DNA of 64,000 bases from Bradyrhizobium sp. Ghvi (GTDB lineage: Bacteria > Pseudomonadota > Alphaproteobacteria > Rhizobiales > Xanthobacteraceae), in the NCBI RefSeq assembly GCF_900115265.1, contig NZ_FOVU01000003.1:496001-560000 (forward strand), read 5' to 3'. The position numbers were made by a program, and so were the translations under genes. The notes beneath the pieces were generated by a model, which saw nothing but the letters and a program-made list of their open reading frames with translations, had not been told where the DNA came from and searched no databases. Below are positions 35,157 through 44,062 of the stretch, one piece after another; the first letter of the stretch is position 1, and every line of letters begins with the position of its first letter.

Positions 35157-35291
35157 ATGCTTAGAGGCATTGCCATAGCGCTATTCGGAATGGGCATCTT
35201 CTCGCAGCTCGATCAAGCGCTGTTCTACGGCCGCAATACCGAGGCCGCGCTCCGGCTCATGCGGGATATCGGCCGAGGCTTCGGACTGTAG
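35157..35291 (+). CDS. 44-residue hypothetical protein with hydrophobic N-terminus
   Basis: An ATG-initiated frame of 44 codons with a hydrophobic N-terminal helix (LRGIAIALFGMGIF) and an amphipathic charged C-terminus (YGRNTEAALRLMRDIGRGFGL). The orderly composition looks like a real membrane-associated microprotein. The ribosome site is weak. I cannot assign a function. Confidence 0.45.
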   Translation: MLRGIAIALFGMGIFSQLDQALFYGRNTEAALRLMRDIGRGFGL

Positions 35292-35338
35292 GACACCGTC
35301 CGTGCGGCTCGTTGACCAGGCAGCGCGCCGCCACCGCC

Positions 35339-35503
35339 CTACTTCTTCAGCAATATTCCCTTCGCTCGCGCCATTCGCTTGACTGATCCAGCGTGGCGGC
35401 CCAATTCGGCAGCGATCTTCGATACACCAGCACCTTGCCGAGCCAGCACGACCAACCGTCGAACCTCTTGCTCAGTCCATTGCGCTGGCTTCGCTATCTT
35501 CAT
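35339..35503 (-). CDS. 54-residue GcrA/SANT-like helix-turn-helix microprotein
   Basis: From ATG 35503 the frame encodes 54 residues: MKIAKPAQWTEQEVRRL, then VVLARQGAGVSKIAAELGR and HAGSVKRMARAKGILLKK. The pattern W-T-x-E-x-V-x-x-L, G-x-S-x-I-A-A-E-L-G, S-V-x-x-x-A-R-x-x-G matches the DNA-binding start of the alphaproteobacterial cell-cycle regulator GcrA and SANT/Myb-like helices. The protein is strongly basic and has nothing beyond the helix-turn-helix. It may be a stand-alone DNA-binding protein or an antagonist of a larger regulator. The resemblance is by eye only. Confidence 0.6.
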   Translation of the reverse strand: MKIAKPAQWTEQEVRRLVVLARQGAGVSKIAAELGRHAGSVKRMARAKGILLKK

Positions 35504-35627
35504 GGTGCGGCCCCACGACCTGCACCACTTAACGCCTTCTGACAGGGGCCAGCACTTGGGAATTTTACGGGTGGTGCGCCCGGGTCGATAGCTGGTTCAG
35601 ACCATGGGCCGGCATGCACGCGCCGCG

Positions 35628-35707
35628 GCCGGCGCGTTGGCTGCAACGCACTTTTCGCTTTTTACGAATATTGTTTGACTCCTCGGGCCAAACAGGCGCA
35701 TGATGCC
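35628..35707 (+). promoter_or_regulatory. promoter-like repeat, copy B (TTGACT-N18-CATGAT)
   Basis: Gap-free counterpart of 22757-22836, with the same 14-mer GCCGGCGCGTTGGC at the start, the TTTCGCTTTTT block, TTGACT (35675-35680), an 18-base spacer and CATGATGCC. The downstream gene starts 32 bases after the element. Confidence 0.6.
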
Positions 35708-35738
35708 ATCATGCCAGTGGTGCAGCCGGCAGGCGACG

Positions 35739-36032
35739 ATGTCCGATCAGATCACCCCCATCACGTTTGCGCTCATCGTTCGAATACCCGCAGAGGGCGT
35801 GGCGGACTTCAGAGCCTACGAGGATGCGGTGCTGGCGTTGTTACCCGAGTTCAACGGACGTCTGGAGCGGCGGCTTCGCAACTCCGATGGCACGATGGAA
35901 GTGCACATCGTCAGCTTCGCATCGGAAGCGGCCTTCCAGAGCTATCGGAATGACCCGCGGCGGACGGCTCAAGCCTGGTTGCTGGAAAGATCGTCAGCCA
36001 AGCTGGAATTGCTTCCGATGATGGACGTCTGA
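35739..36032 (+). CDS. hypothetical protein, likely dimeric alpha-beta barrel
   Basis: A 97-residue cytoplasmic protein. The order strand (TFALIVRIP), helix (VADFRAYEDAVLALLPEF), strand (RLERRLRNSDGTMEVHIVSF), helix (SEAAFQSYRNDPRRTAQAW), strand resembles the ferredoxin-like alpha-beta barrels of the DUF1330/ABM group. No catalytic residues can be assigned. The start at 35739 is preferred because an earlier ATG (35700) lies within the promoter-like repeat. Confidence 0.65.
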   Translation: MSDQITPITFALIVRIPAEGVADFRAYEDAVLALLPEFNGRLERRLRNSDGTMEVHIVSFASEAAFQSYRNDPRRTAQAWLLERSSAKLELLPMMDV

Positions 36033-36302
36033 GGGGCCGCCAAGCACAAAGCTCGTACGACCTTCTAGCCGGAGCCAAAGGCGCGACGTCCCTGGACGAT
36101 GAGGGTAGTCCCGTCCTCGCACGCTGTTTCTTGGTCGGATCGTTTGGTTCACGGTATAGTAAAACGGACCGCTTCCGCATCCGATCACGCTTGAGCGAAA
36201 GTCCTGGGCCGACACGAGCCTGCAACAACGGGCCGGCATGCACGCGCCGTTAACCGGGACACCGTCACGATCCCATGAGCGATCTTTCACCGGATCCGAC
36301 GG

Positions 36303-36593
36303 ATGCACACGCTCGCCATGGCCGTTGCATACGGTCTCTACCTCGTCATCTTGATCGGAGCGATCGGGCTCGCGATCGTGGCCGTGTTTTGGCTGCCCGA
36401 TCGCCTGCTTGGATTCAGGAGAGTCGAGGGAGTCGTGGTGGTGCCTCTGGCGACCATCGCGATCTGGCTTCTTTTGTCCTATGGAGCGGTGCCCCTGCCC
36501 GGCATCCTGATCACTAGTCCGCATAAGCTTCTGGCGGGTCTGGCACTTACCTGCGGATTGATCCGGTGCTTCGTCGAAGACAATTGGCTGTGA
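36303..36593 (+). CDS. small hypothetical membrane protein
   Basis: A 96-residue protein with three likely membrane helices (VAYGLYLVILIGAIGLAIVA, VVPLATIAIWLLLSYGA, LLAGLALTCGLI). I do not recognise a family. Only four bases separate its stop codon from the convergent racemase gene. The 270 bases before it show no gene. Confidence 0.5.
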   Translation: MHTLAMAVAYGLYLVILIGAIGLAIVAVFWLPDRLLGFRRVEGVVVVPLATIAIWLLLSYGAVPLPGILITSPHKLLAGLALTCGLIRCFVEDNWL

Positions 36594-36597
36594 CGCG

Positions 36598-37287
36598 TCA
36601 CCCGATCGCGAAATCGGCCGCCGTCTCCGCGTGGATGGCCGTCGTATCGAACGTCTCCACCGATGTATCGGCGGCCCCCACCAGCATGGTGATCTCGGTG
36701 CAGCCGAGAATGATGCAGTCCGCGCCGCGCCCGACCAGCGCGGCCATCACCTCCTGATAGCGGCGGCGCGAGGGCGCGGCGACGACGCCAAGGCACAGCT
36801 CGTCATAGATGATGCGGTTCACGTCGGCCCGTTCCTCGGCCGTGGGAACGAGGACATCGAGATCATGCGCGCGCAGGCGATCGATGTAGAACGCCTCCTC
36901 CATCGTGAACTTCGTGCCGAGCAGCCCGACCCGCCGATATCGCCTGGCCCTGATACGCTTCGCCGTTGCGTCGCCGATGTCGATGAAGGGAATGGTCAGC
37001 TTCGCCACGATGTCGGGAGCCAGCTTGTGCATCGTGTTCGTGCACAGCACGATCGCGCGTGCGCCGGCGCGCTCGAGCCGCTGCGCCACCTCGGCGAGGC
37101 TCGCCCCCGCCTCGGCCCAGCGGCCGGCATATTGCATCTCCTTGATCTCCTGGAAGTCGTAGGAATACATCAGCAGCGGGGCCGAATGCAGCTTCCCCAT
37201 GCGATCCCGGACGCGCTCGTTGATGAGCTTGTAGTAGAGCGCGGTGCTCTCCCAGCTCATGCCGCCGATCAGGCCAATCGTTTGCAT
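36598..37287 (-). CDS. aspartate/glutamate racemase family protein
   Basis: A 229-residue cytoplasmic enzyme of the Asp/Glu racemase superfamily, starting IGLIGGMSWEST. Both catalytic cysteines are present: Cys82 in VLCTNTMHK and Cys196 in LGCTEI. The motifs fit the broad-specificity YgeA/RacD-type amino-acid racemases, which interconvert L and D forms without cofactor. The specific substrate is unknown. It diverges from the FAD monooxygenase gene. Confidence 0.92.
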   Translation of the reverse strand: MQTIGLIGGMSWESTALYYKLINERVRDRMGKLHSAPLLMYSYDFQEIKEMQYAGRWAEAGASLAEVAQRLERAGARAIVLCTNTMHKLAPDIVAKLTIPFIDIGDATAKRIRARRYRRVGLLGTKFTMEEAFYIDRLRAHDLDVLVPTAEERADVNRIIYDELCLGVVAAPSRRRYQEVMAALVGRGADCIILGCTEITMLVGAADTSVETFDTTAIHAETAADFAIG

Positions 37288-37580
37288 CCAGCGTCTCCGG
37301 CAAATGGTGTGATCGGATCGTAGCGGAAACCGTCGAGGCTCGCCACGCTCGCCGGTTGACGAGCCACGCTCCCGACGCTACATGGCCATGTCGGAAAAGG
37401 CAGACTTGGTCTGGTAAGCCCAAGTCCTTTCGGTGACGAAAGCTCTGGTCTTTGGCCTCGCGCCGGAGATCCCCACGACGAACACCGGTCGCCGCTGAGG
37501 CGATCCATGGTTCGTCCGTGAGGTTCTCAGGTTCGGGAAACGCTCCGGTCGAACATCGACAGTCGACAACGGAGCAAATC

Positions 37581-39104
37581 ATGCAACATCCCGACACATT
37601 CCTTTATGACGTCATCATCGCCGGCGCGGGCCCCGTCGGCCTGTTCCTGGCCTGCGAGCTCAGGCTGGCAGGTTGTTCGGTGCTGGTGCTGGAAAAGGCG
37701 CAAGACCCGCATTCGCCGCTCAAGAGCCTGCCGTTCGGACTGCGTGGGCTTTCAGTGCCGAGCATCGAGGGTCTGGATCGCCGCGACCTGCTCAACGATC
37801 TCAGGCGCCGTGCAGCCGGCCGCGACACGCCGGCGGCCGCGCACTGGATGCAGCAGCAGCGCCGCCCGGGCGGCCATTTCGCGGGCATCCCGTTCTTTCA
37901 CGATCAGATCGACAGCACACAATGGCGCTATCGCGCGCCCGGGCCGATCGGCAGCCTCGCGGCCGACATGGCGAGCATCGAAGCGGTCTTCGCCGTCCGC
38001 GCCGGAACGCTCGGCGTCGAGATCCGGCGCGGCTGCGGTGTCGAGTCTTTCATGCAATCGGACGATGGCGTCACCGTGGAAACGGCTGGTGCAAGGGCCC
38101 GAGGCCGCTGGCTGGTCGGCTGCGATGGCGGACGCAGCCTGGTGCGAAAGGCTGCTGGCATCGGTTTCGTCGGCACCGATCCGGAATTCACCGGCTATTC
38201 CGTAGAGGTCGAATTGGCCGATCCAGCCGCGCTCACGCCGGGCCGGCACTACACGGCGTCGGGCATGTACACCTATGCAGCGCCCGGCACGATCGCGATG
38301 GTCGATTTCGACGGTGGTGCCGCCCACCGCACCGAGCCGAACCGCGACCGGATCGAAGCGGTCCTGCGCAAGGTCTCGGGCACCGATGTGAAGGTGGCGA
38401 GGCTTCAGCTTGCCACCACCTGGACCGACCGCGCGTGTCAGGCAAGCTGCTATCGCAAAGGCCGTGTGCTGCTGGCGGGCGATGCCGCGCACATCCATTC
38501 GCCGCTCGGAGGCCAGGGCCTCAACCTCGGCCTTGGCGATGCGATGAACCTCGGCTGGAAGCTCGCCGCAACCATTCGCGGCGACGCACCGGCCGGCCTG
38601 CTCGATACTTACGAGGACGAGCGACAGCCGGTGGGAGCGCGGGTCCTCGACTGGTCGCGTGCCCAGGTCGCACTGATGCGTCCCAGCAGGAGCTCGCGCG
38701 CTCTGGAAGCGATAATCCGCGATCTCATCGACACACGCGACGGGGCCACCTATTTCGCCGAGCGCGTCTGGGGCGTCTCGCTTCGCTACGATCTCGGCGA
38801 TTCCCATCCACTGGTGGGCCGCAGCGTGCCCGACTTCGCCCTCGATGATGGGACCCGACCCGCCGATCTGCTGAGGACAGGACAGGGACTGCTGCTGGAC
38901 TTCGATGCCCGCTCGTCGCTCGAGGTCCTTGCGCGTCGCTGGCGCGGGCGGATCAACCATGTCGCAAGCAACGCCGGGGACCTGATGGGCCTGACGGCCC
39001 TGCTCGTGCGGCCGGACGGCATCGTGAGTTGGGTCAGCGAGGGGACGCCGGATGTTGAGAACGCGTCCCGGGCCGCAATACGGTGGTTCGGTGAACCCGA
39101 TTGA
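37581..39104 (+). CDS. FAD-dependent aromatic monooxygenase (PheA/TfdB family)
   Basis: A 507-residue flavoprotein with the Rossmann FAD motif at the N-terminus (VIIAGAGPVGLFLACEL), the middle DG motif (GCDGGRSLVRKAAGI) and the GD motif (LLAGDAAHIHSPLGGQGLNLGLGDA). The last 110 residues form the thioredoxin-like domain typical of phenol-hydroxylase-type enzymes. Members hydroxylate aromatics or polyketides and some inactivate antibiotics; the substrate here is unknown. The start at 37581 has GGAG six bases upstream. Confidence 0.9.
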   Translation: MQHPDTFLYDVIIAGAGPVGLFLACELRLAGCSVLVLEKAQDPHSPLKSLPFGLRGLSVPSIEGLDRRDLLNDLRRRAAGRDTPAAAHWMQQQRRPGGHFAGIPFFHDQIDSTQWRYRAPGPIGSLAADMASIEAVFAVRAGTLGVEIRRGCGVESFMQSDDGVTVETAGARARGRWLVGCDGGRSLVRKAAGIGFVGTDPEFTGYSVEVELADPAALTPGRHYTASGMYTYAAPGTIAMVDFDGGAAHRTEPNRDRIEAVLRKVSGTDVKVARLQLATTWTDRACQASCYRKGRVLLAGDAAHIHSPLGGQGLNLGLGDAMNLGWKLAATIRGDAPAGLLDTYEDERQPVGARVLDWSRAQVALMRPSRSSRALEAIIRDLIDTRDGATYFAERVWGVSLRYDLGDSHPLVGRSVPDFALDDGTRPADLLRTGQGLLLDFDARSSLEVLARRWRGRINHVASNAGDLMGLTALLVRPDGIVSWVSEGTPDVENASRAAIRWFGEPD

Positions 39105-39219
39105 CGCGTGAGACATGAGCTCCGTTCGAACGCGAAGCGGAATCAGCGACACTATCTCTGCACAGTGAACGCTCTCGCCCGTCCAGGGGCGACACCGGGA
39201 GGATCAACGGAACTGGCGG

Positions 39220-39408
39220 TTGATTGCGGTGGGCACGGTGCTGCTGGTGCTGGCCGTGCTGTTCTTCCTCTCGATGCGCGACATGACGTCGTGGTCCAAT
39301 GATCCCGTCGCTTTGATGCGCGCGGTCGGAGAGGTGTCCGGCGGCATCGCCGGCGTCAGCCTCGTCATGATCGTGTTCGGCCTGATCGGCCGCAAGGCGC
39401 CGGCCTGA
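39220..39408 (+). CDS. small two-helix membrane protein
   Basis: A protein of about 62 residues with two membrane helices (LIAVGTVLLVLAVLFFLSM and GGIAGVSLVMIVFGLIG) joined by a short loop. The start is uncertain: TTG 39220 has no close ribosome site, GTG 39229 is possible, and the frame stays open further upstream without a start codon. Function unknown. Confidence 0.5.
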   Translation: MIAVGTVLLVLAVLFFLSMRDMTSWSNDPVALMRAVGEVSGGIAGVSLVMIVFGLIGRKAPA

Positions 39409-39528
39409 CAAGGCGACAGGAATCGGCGTTAACGACGTTTAACGGTTCCAGCTTCAGCAAGAATCGCTTCGAAGTTTCTTAAATTTTGCTGGGTAGCTGT
39501 TCCGGGTCGAAGTGATCCGGGGACAGAG

Positions 39529-40380
39529 ATGGCGAAGCGGGCCAAACGTGGAAAGACGCAGACGCTCGCAGTGCCAACGGTCGCCAGAGTTGCCATTGGC
39601 GCCGTGGCGGCCGCCGCTTTGGGCTACGGTTTGCTGTCCCGCCCGGCGACCGTTCAGCCAACGCGGAAGCCGGCCGCGCACCAGGCCCAGGCGTCGTCGT
39701 CTCCGGTTTACGTGGCACCTCCCGTTCATGCATCCGTGCCAGTTCCGACTCCGGCTCCGAGTCCAGCCCCGGCGCCCCTGGTCGAACCACCAAAGGCCGC
39801 TGACGGTCCAGGAGCTCTTGTCCGACAGGTGGTCGACTACGCCAGCCACCAGGCGCCGGGCACCGTGATCATCGACACCAAGAACACGTTCCTCTATCTC
39901 GTTCTGAACGACACACAGGCGATGCGCTACGGCATCGGTGTCGGTCGCGAGGGGTTCACATGGTCCGGTGAGCAGACCGTGGCCCGCAAGACAGAATGGC
40001 CGGATTGGCGTCCGCCTGCCGAGATGCTGGTGCGTCAACCCTATCTGCCGCGGTTCATGGCCGGCGGTCCGAGCAACCCGCTCGGCGCCCGGGCGATGTA
40101 TCTGGGTGAGACCGAATACAGAATTCACGGCACCAACAAGCCCGATACGATCGGAAAGCGCGTGTCGTCCGGCTGTATCCGGCTGACCAATGACGACGTG
40201 ACGGACCTTTACGAGCGGGTGAAAGTCGGAGCGAAAGTGATCGTGCTTCCGACCGGCCCGACCCGCCGGCCATCCGACACCGCCTTGCGAACGCCGGACG
40301 CGGCATCGCCGCCGAACCGGCCCTCGTCGGCCAACGCACTGACGACGTCATCTGGACCCAAGGTGGCCGAGGCCCAGTGA
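39529..40380 (+). CDS. L,D-transpeptidase (YkuD/ErfK family)
   Basis: A 283-residue periplasmic enzyme. An N-terminal membrane anchor (VARVAIGAVAAAALGYGLL) is followed by a Pro/Ala-rich spacer (about residues 40-95) and the YkuD domain with the catalytic motif HGTNKP...SSGCIRL, nucleophile Cys216. Such enzymes form 3-3 peptidoglycan cross-links or tether outer-membrane proteins to peptidoglycan. Alphaproteobacteria carry many copies. The C-terminal tail is Pro/Ser/Thr-rich and probably disordered. Confidence 0.93.
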   Translation: MAKRAKRGKTQTLAVPTVARVAIGAVAAAALGYGLLSRPATVQPTRKPAAHQAQASSSPVYVAPPVHASVPVPTPAPSPAPAPLVEPPKAADGPGALVRQVVDYASHQAPGTVIIDTKNTFLYLVLNDTQAMRYGIGVGREGFTWSGEQTVARKTEWPDWRPPAEMLVRQPYLPRFMAGGPSNPLGARAMYLGETEYRIHGTNKPDTIGKRVSSGCIRLTNDDVTDLYERVKVGAKVIVLPTGPTRRPSDTALRTPDAASPPNRPSSANALTTSSGPKVAEAQ

Positions 40381-40405
40381 CGGCGCGCTCTGTCGTCGGG
40401 CCGGC

Positions 40406-40822
40406 TTACGACGCCTTCTGCTTCGCTTCCACATATCGCGCAAAATTGTCGAGGATGGCCTGCCAGCCGCCTTGCTGCTGCTCGACCGAGTAAGTCGATT
40501 CAGCATCAAAGACGACGCGGACGGTGACGCCCTTCGCCCCGGGGACGAACTCGACTTCCGCCTTGCGGTCGCCGAACGTATATTCGATCAGCTTGTGCTC
40601 GACGATCGTGGTGTAGATGCCGGCGAAGTCAAACCCCATGCTGCCGTCCTTGGCCTCCATGCGCGACGAGAACACGCCGCCTTCGCGTAAGTCCACCGTC
40701 GCTTTGGTCGTGTGCCAGTCGTCCGACGCGGCGTTCCACTTCACGATGTCGGCAGGCGTCGTATAGGCGCGCCAGACCTGATCGATCGGGGCGGCGATGC
40801 TGGTTTCGACGGTGATCCTCAT
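40406..40822 (-). CDS. SRPBCC/AHSA1 (START-like) domain protein
   Basis: A 138-residue protein with the Aha1-type hydrophobic-cavity fold: RITVETSIAAPIDQVWRAYTTPADIVKW at the start and QGGWQAILDNFARYVEAKQK at the end. Members bind small hydrophobic ligands and are often coupled to ArsR regulators, but none is seen here. The start at 40822 fits the domain; a longer frame reaching 40969 has no family support. The gap 40823-41108 shows no gene. Confidence 0.9.
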   Translation of the reverse strand: MRITVETSIAAPIDQVWRAYTTPADIVKWNAASDDWHTTKATVDLREGGVFSSRMEAKDGSMGFDFAGIYTTIVEHKLIEYTFGDRKAEVEFVPGAKGVTVRVVFDAESTYSVEQQQGGWQAILDNFARYVEAKQKAS

Positions 40823-41108
40823 GGGGTATTGCTCCAGTTCGATTTCAAAGTTCGAGCTGACGACTCGCTTCGCGCATGCTGCGCGCACATCCGGTATGCC
40901 TAGCGAGACGTCTGCCCAAGGACGATCGAGACCGGCTCGTCCCGACATGGCCGCGCCGCCGACGTGCAATTATTTCGAGAAAAGTTTCGTCGGCATGATG
41001 GCGACCTTCGAATAGCGCATGGACGCCGGATCGCCCATGGCGATAGCACGAGCTCCACGATAAAATACCGACTGCGGCACATCGGACACAACACTTGGAA
41101 AGAAGACG

Positions 41109-41792
41109 ATGGCTTTCTGGATTGCGGGTGCAGTTGGATCGGTGATCGCCTATCTGCTCGGCTCGATCCCCACGGGCTATATGGCCGGAAAACTGCTTCA
41201 AGGAATCGACATTCGCGAGCACGGCTCGAGGTCGACGGGCGCCACAAATGTGTTGCGGACCCTCGGCAAATGGCCCGCGTTGGCGGTTCTGGTCATCGAC
41301 GTGCTGAAGGGCATGGCAGCGATCCTCGTCGCTCGCTGGTTTTGTCCGTGGCTGACGACCGAGCTCTCGGCGGCGCCGCCGACAACGGCCGAACTGCAAG
41401 CCTGGGTGCCATGGATTGTGTGCGTCGCCGGCATTGCCGCGCTGCTCGGTCATGGCCGCTCGATCTGGCTGAATTTTTCGGGCGGCAAGTCGGCGGCGAC
41501 CGGGCTCGGCGTGCTGCTGGCGATGTCGTGGCCGGTGGGCCTCGGAACAGCCGCGGTGTTCGGCCTGATGCTGGCTATCGGGCGGATCGTCTCGCTCAGC
41601 TCGATGCTCGCGGCGGTGACGGCCATCGTTCTCGTCTTCGGCTTGGCGCACCCGCTTCCGTATCGGCTGCTGGTGATCGCAGGCGGCTTCTACGTCATCA
41701 TGCGCCACCGCGCCAACATCGGGCGGCTGCTTGCGGGCACGGAGCCGCGGCTGGGGCAGAGCAGCCCGCAGCTCGGTTCACCGCCTTACTGA
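41109..41792 (+). CDS. plsY: acyl-phosphate glycerol-3-phosphate acyltransferase PlsY
   Basis: PlsY makes lysophosphatidic acid from acyl-phosphate and glycerol-3-phosphate, the first step of phospholipid synthesis. The 227-residue protein has about five membrane segments and the three PlsY motifs: LGSIPTGYMAGKL, GSRSTGATNVLRTLG and GHGRSIWLNFSGGKSAATGLG. The length is slightly above the usual 200 residues, with a longer second loop. Its 3' end overlaps the convergent amidase gene by seven bases. Confidence 0.95.
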   Translation: MAFWIAGAVGSVIAYLLGSIPTGYMAGKLLQGIDIREHGSRSTGATNVLRTLGKWPALAVLVIDVLKGMAAILVARWFCPWLTTELSAAPPTTAELQAWVPWIVCVAGIAALLGHGRSIWLNFSGGKSAATGLGVLLAMSWPVGLGTAAVFGLMLAIGRIVSLSSMLAAVTAIVLVFGLAHPLPYRLLVIAGGFYVIMRHRANIGRLLAGTEPRLGQSSPQLGSPPY

Positions 41793-43420
41793 GCCTCCAG
41801 CGCCGGCAGCCCGGGCGGAGCCTTGCGCATGTTCGTGGCCTGCTCATAGGCGTAAGCCAGACGCAGCAACTTGTGCTCGCTCCAGGCTCTCCCCGCGAAG
41901 GTGATGCCGAGCGGATAGTCCGGCGTCTCCTTGTCGCCGACGCCGGAGACCAAACCACACGGCACCATGACGCTGGGATAGCCCGCCCTGGCAGCGATCG
42001 CCGCACCTTCGCTTCCGGGGAAAAGCACGGCATCAAGCTTGTGCTGGTTCATATAGGCATCCATGCCCCGTGTCCGGGCGCTGAGAAAGTCCATGGCAAC
42101 TGCGAACTTGTACTCGCGCTCGCGCAAATCGCCTCTGGTGAGATCGGCGGCGAGGAACAGATCCTGGCCGAATCGCATCGCCTTCTCTGCATTTGCCGCG
42201 TTGAAGGCAACGATGTCGGAGATGGTCTTCATATCGGTGTCGATCGCCCAATCCTTCAGATACAGATTGAGATCGCGCTTCAGCTCGTAGATGCAGACGA
42301 TCCGCTGCGCGACCGCTTGGCCCTTGTTGCCGCTGAGCGGATTGCGGTTGAGCACGGCCATGATCGTTCCCGGTCCGCTCATCCAGCCGCGCTCGGGCAT
42401 ACCGGCACGCACAATCACGGCGCCGAGATCCTCCAGCACGTTGATCGCGTCGGTCGTCACCTTCGTCCATTCGGATGACAGCCTGCCGTAGAACGGATCG
42501 TTCAAGGGATCCGCCGGATCGCTCGGCACGCCGATCCGCGCACCTTTCAGCGCGTCACGCGCGAGATCGGCTGTGTAATCGGCAGGCCGCTTCTGCCGCT
42601 CCGTCGCGGGATCGCGCGGATCCTTGGCCGCCAGCACGTTGAGCAGCATCGCCGCATCGCGGACGTTGCGCGTCATCGGCCCTGCAGTGTCCAGGCTGTG
42701 CGCGATTGGCACGATGCCGGCGCGGCTGATCAGCCCGACTGTCGGCTTCACGGTGACGAGGCCATTCTGACCCGCGGGGAACAGCAGCGAGCCCGAGGTC
42801 TCGGTGCCAACGGACGCGGCACACAGGCCTGCCGCCACCGCGACCGCAGACCCTGCGCTCGAGCCGCCCGGGGTTACGACCGGGATACCCCGATCGTCCA
42901 TCAGCGTCGGCGCATAGGGGTTCTTCACCTGACCACCCAGCGACGAGTAGCCGTCGGGCATGCCGAGCGCGAACATGTTGGAAAATTCGGTCAAATTCGC
43001 CTTGCCGAGGATGACCGCGCCGGCCTTGCGCAGCAGCTTGATGACGGTGGCGTCGCGCCTCGCACGCGCGCCTTCCAGCGCCAGCGAGCCGGCCGTGGTC
43101 GGCTGCTGGTCCGACGTCGCGATGTTGTCCTTCACCAGAATGGGCACGCCCGCCAGCGGGCGACTGGCCGATGGCTTCGTGCCGTCGAGCTTGCCAGCGA
43201 TCGCGAGCGCATCCGGATTGAGCGTGCGGACGGAGTTCAGCATCGGCCCGGCGCGGTCATAGGCCGCGATGCGCGCCAGATAGGCCCTTGTCAGCGCAGT
43301 CGCGGTGATGCGCCCGTCGGCGAGGGCCTCGATGATGTCACTCATCGGCGCGTCCTCGAGCCTCGGCTCCGACAGTTGGGTGCGAACCACCGCCGCACCG
43401 CGGCGGGCTGCCTTCTTCAT
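41786..43420 (-). CDS. amidase signature family hydrolase
   Basis: A 544-residue amidase. The Ser-cisSer-Lys triad is visible: Lys in VPILVKDNIAT, the Gly/Ser-rich GGSSAGSAVAVAAGL, and nucleophile Ser in GTETSGSLLFPA. Members hydrolyse amides or, as GatA, help make Gln-tRNA; no gatB/gatC is near and the sequence is of the general amidase type. The start at 43420 has AGAGG five bases upstream. It is divergent from the GNAT gene with 79 bases between. Confidence 0.92.
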   Translation of the reverse strand: MKKAARRGAAVVRTQLSEPRLEDAPMSDIIEALADGRITATALTRAYLARIAAYDRAGPMLNSVRTLNPDALAIAGKLDGTKPSASRPLAGVPILVKDNIATSDQQPTTAGSLALEGARARRDATVIKLLRKAGAVILGKANLTEFSNMFALGMPDGYSSLGGQVKNPYAPTLMDDRGIPVVTPGGSSAGSAVAVAAGLCAASVGTETSGSLLFPAGQNGLVTVKPTVGLISRAGIVPIAHSLDTAGPMTRNVRDAAMLLNVLAAKDPRDPATERQKRPADYTADLARDALKGARIGVPSDPADPLNDPFYGRLSSEWTKVTTDAINVLEDLGAVIVRAGMPERGWMSGPGTIMAVLNRNPLSGNKGQAVAQRIVCIYELKRDLNLYLKDWAIDTDMKTISDIVAFNAANAEKAMRFGQDLFLAADLTRGDLREREYKFAVAMDFLSARTRGMDAYMNQHKLDAVLFPGSEGAAIAARAGYPSVMVPCGLVSGVGDKETPDYPLGITFAGRAWSEHKLLRLAYAYEQATNMRKAPPGLPALEAQ

Positions 43421-43499
43421 GACTGCCTCTTGAAACGGATGTATGCTACAAAACGTAGCATTTATCCCGAAGCGGCGACAAGGTGATGCGGAGCGATTG

Positions 43500-43961
43500 A
43501 TGGAGTGCACGATCCGGCCAGCGCTTGCCGAGGACGCCGCCGATATCAGCGCCGTCATCCTGCGTGCGCTGCGCGAAACCAATGTGAAGGACTATAGCGG
43601 CGAGATCATCGCAAGCGTCGAGCGCAGCTTCAGCCCGGACGCCGTGTTGGCGCTGATGGCAAAACGGATCGTGTTTGTCGCCACCATCGGCGACCGGCTT
43701 GTTGGAACGGCAAGTCTCGATGGAAGCGTCGTCCGCACCGTGTTTGTGGCGCCCGACGTCCAGGGCCGGGGCGTCGGCAAGCTGCTGATGGCCGAGATCG
43801 AGGGCGCGGCGCGCGAGCGCAACATCCGGTCGCTGACCGTGCCCTCGTCAGTCACCGCCGAGAGCTTCTATGCGCGGCTCGGGTTCAATGCGGTGCGCGA
43901 CAGCTACCATGGCGATGAGCGCACGATCATCATGGAACGCGCGCTCGATGATCCGATCTAG
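43500..43961 (+). CDS. GNAT family N-acetyltransferase
   Basis: A 153-residue acetyltransferase. The acetyl-CoA loop is in VRTVFVAPDVQGRGVGKLLMAEIE (Q-x-R-G-x-G), and the C-terminal SFYARLGFNAVRDSYH is the usual last strand-helix. The substrate is unknown. GGAG six bases before 43500 supports this start over a longer frame. It shares a divergent promoter region with the amidase. Confidence 0.92.
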   Translation: MECTIRPALAEDAADISAVILRALRETNVKDYSGEIIASVERSFSPDAVLALMAKRIVFVATIGDRLVGTASLDGSVVRTVFVAPDVQGRGVGKLLMAEIEGAARERNIRSLTVPSSVTAESFYARLGFNAVRDSYHGDERTIIMERALDDPI

Positions 43962-44011
43962 CCCATAGCAGAGTCCCCAAGAGGAAAGAGCCCTCACCCG
44001 CGCCTGCGGCG

Positions 44012-44039
44012 CGACCTCTCTCGCAAGCCGGAGAGGTCG
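44012..44039. terminator. hairpin between convergent genes, possible two-way terminator
   Basis: CGACCTCTC, ten-base loop, GAGAGGTCG form a perfect 9-bp stem between the convergent GNAT and GGDEF-EAL genes. The surrounding CCCTCACCCGCGCCTGCGGCGC wording belongs to the same repeat family as 9355-9520. No clear T-run. Confidence 0.45.
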
Positions 44040-44062
44040 GGACAGAGCGGCGCGTCCCTGAC

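Noticed and set aside
22700..36300. Genomic island or integrated element
   Set aside because: Composition and small genes look accessory, but there is no integrase, tRNA attachment site or flanking direct repeat at the borders, so no island call is made.
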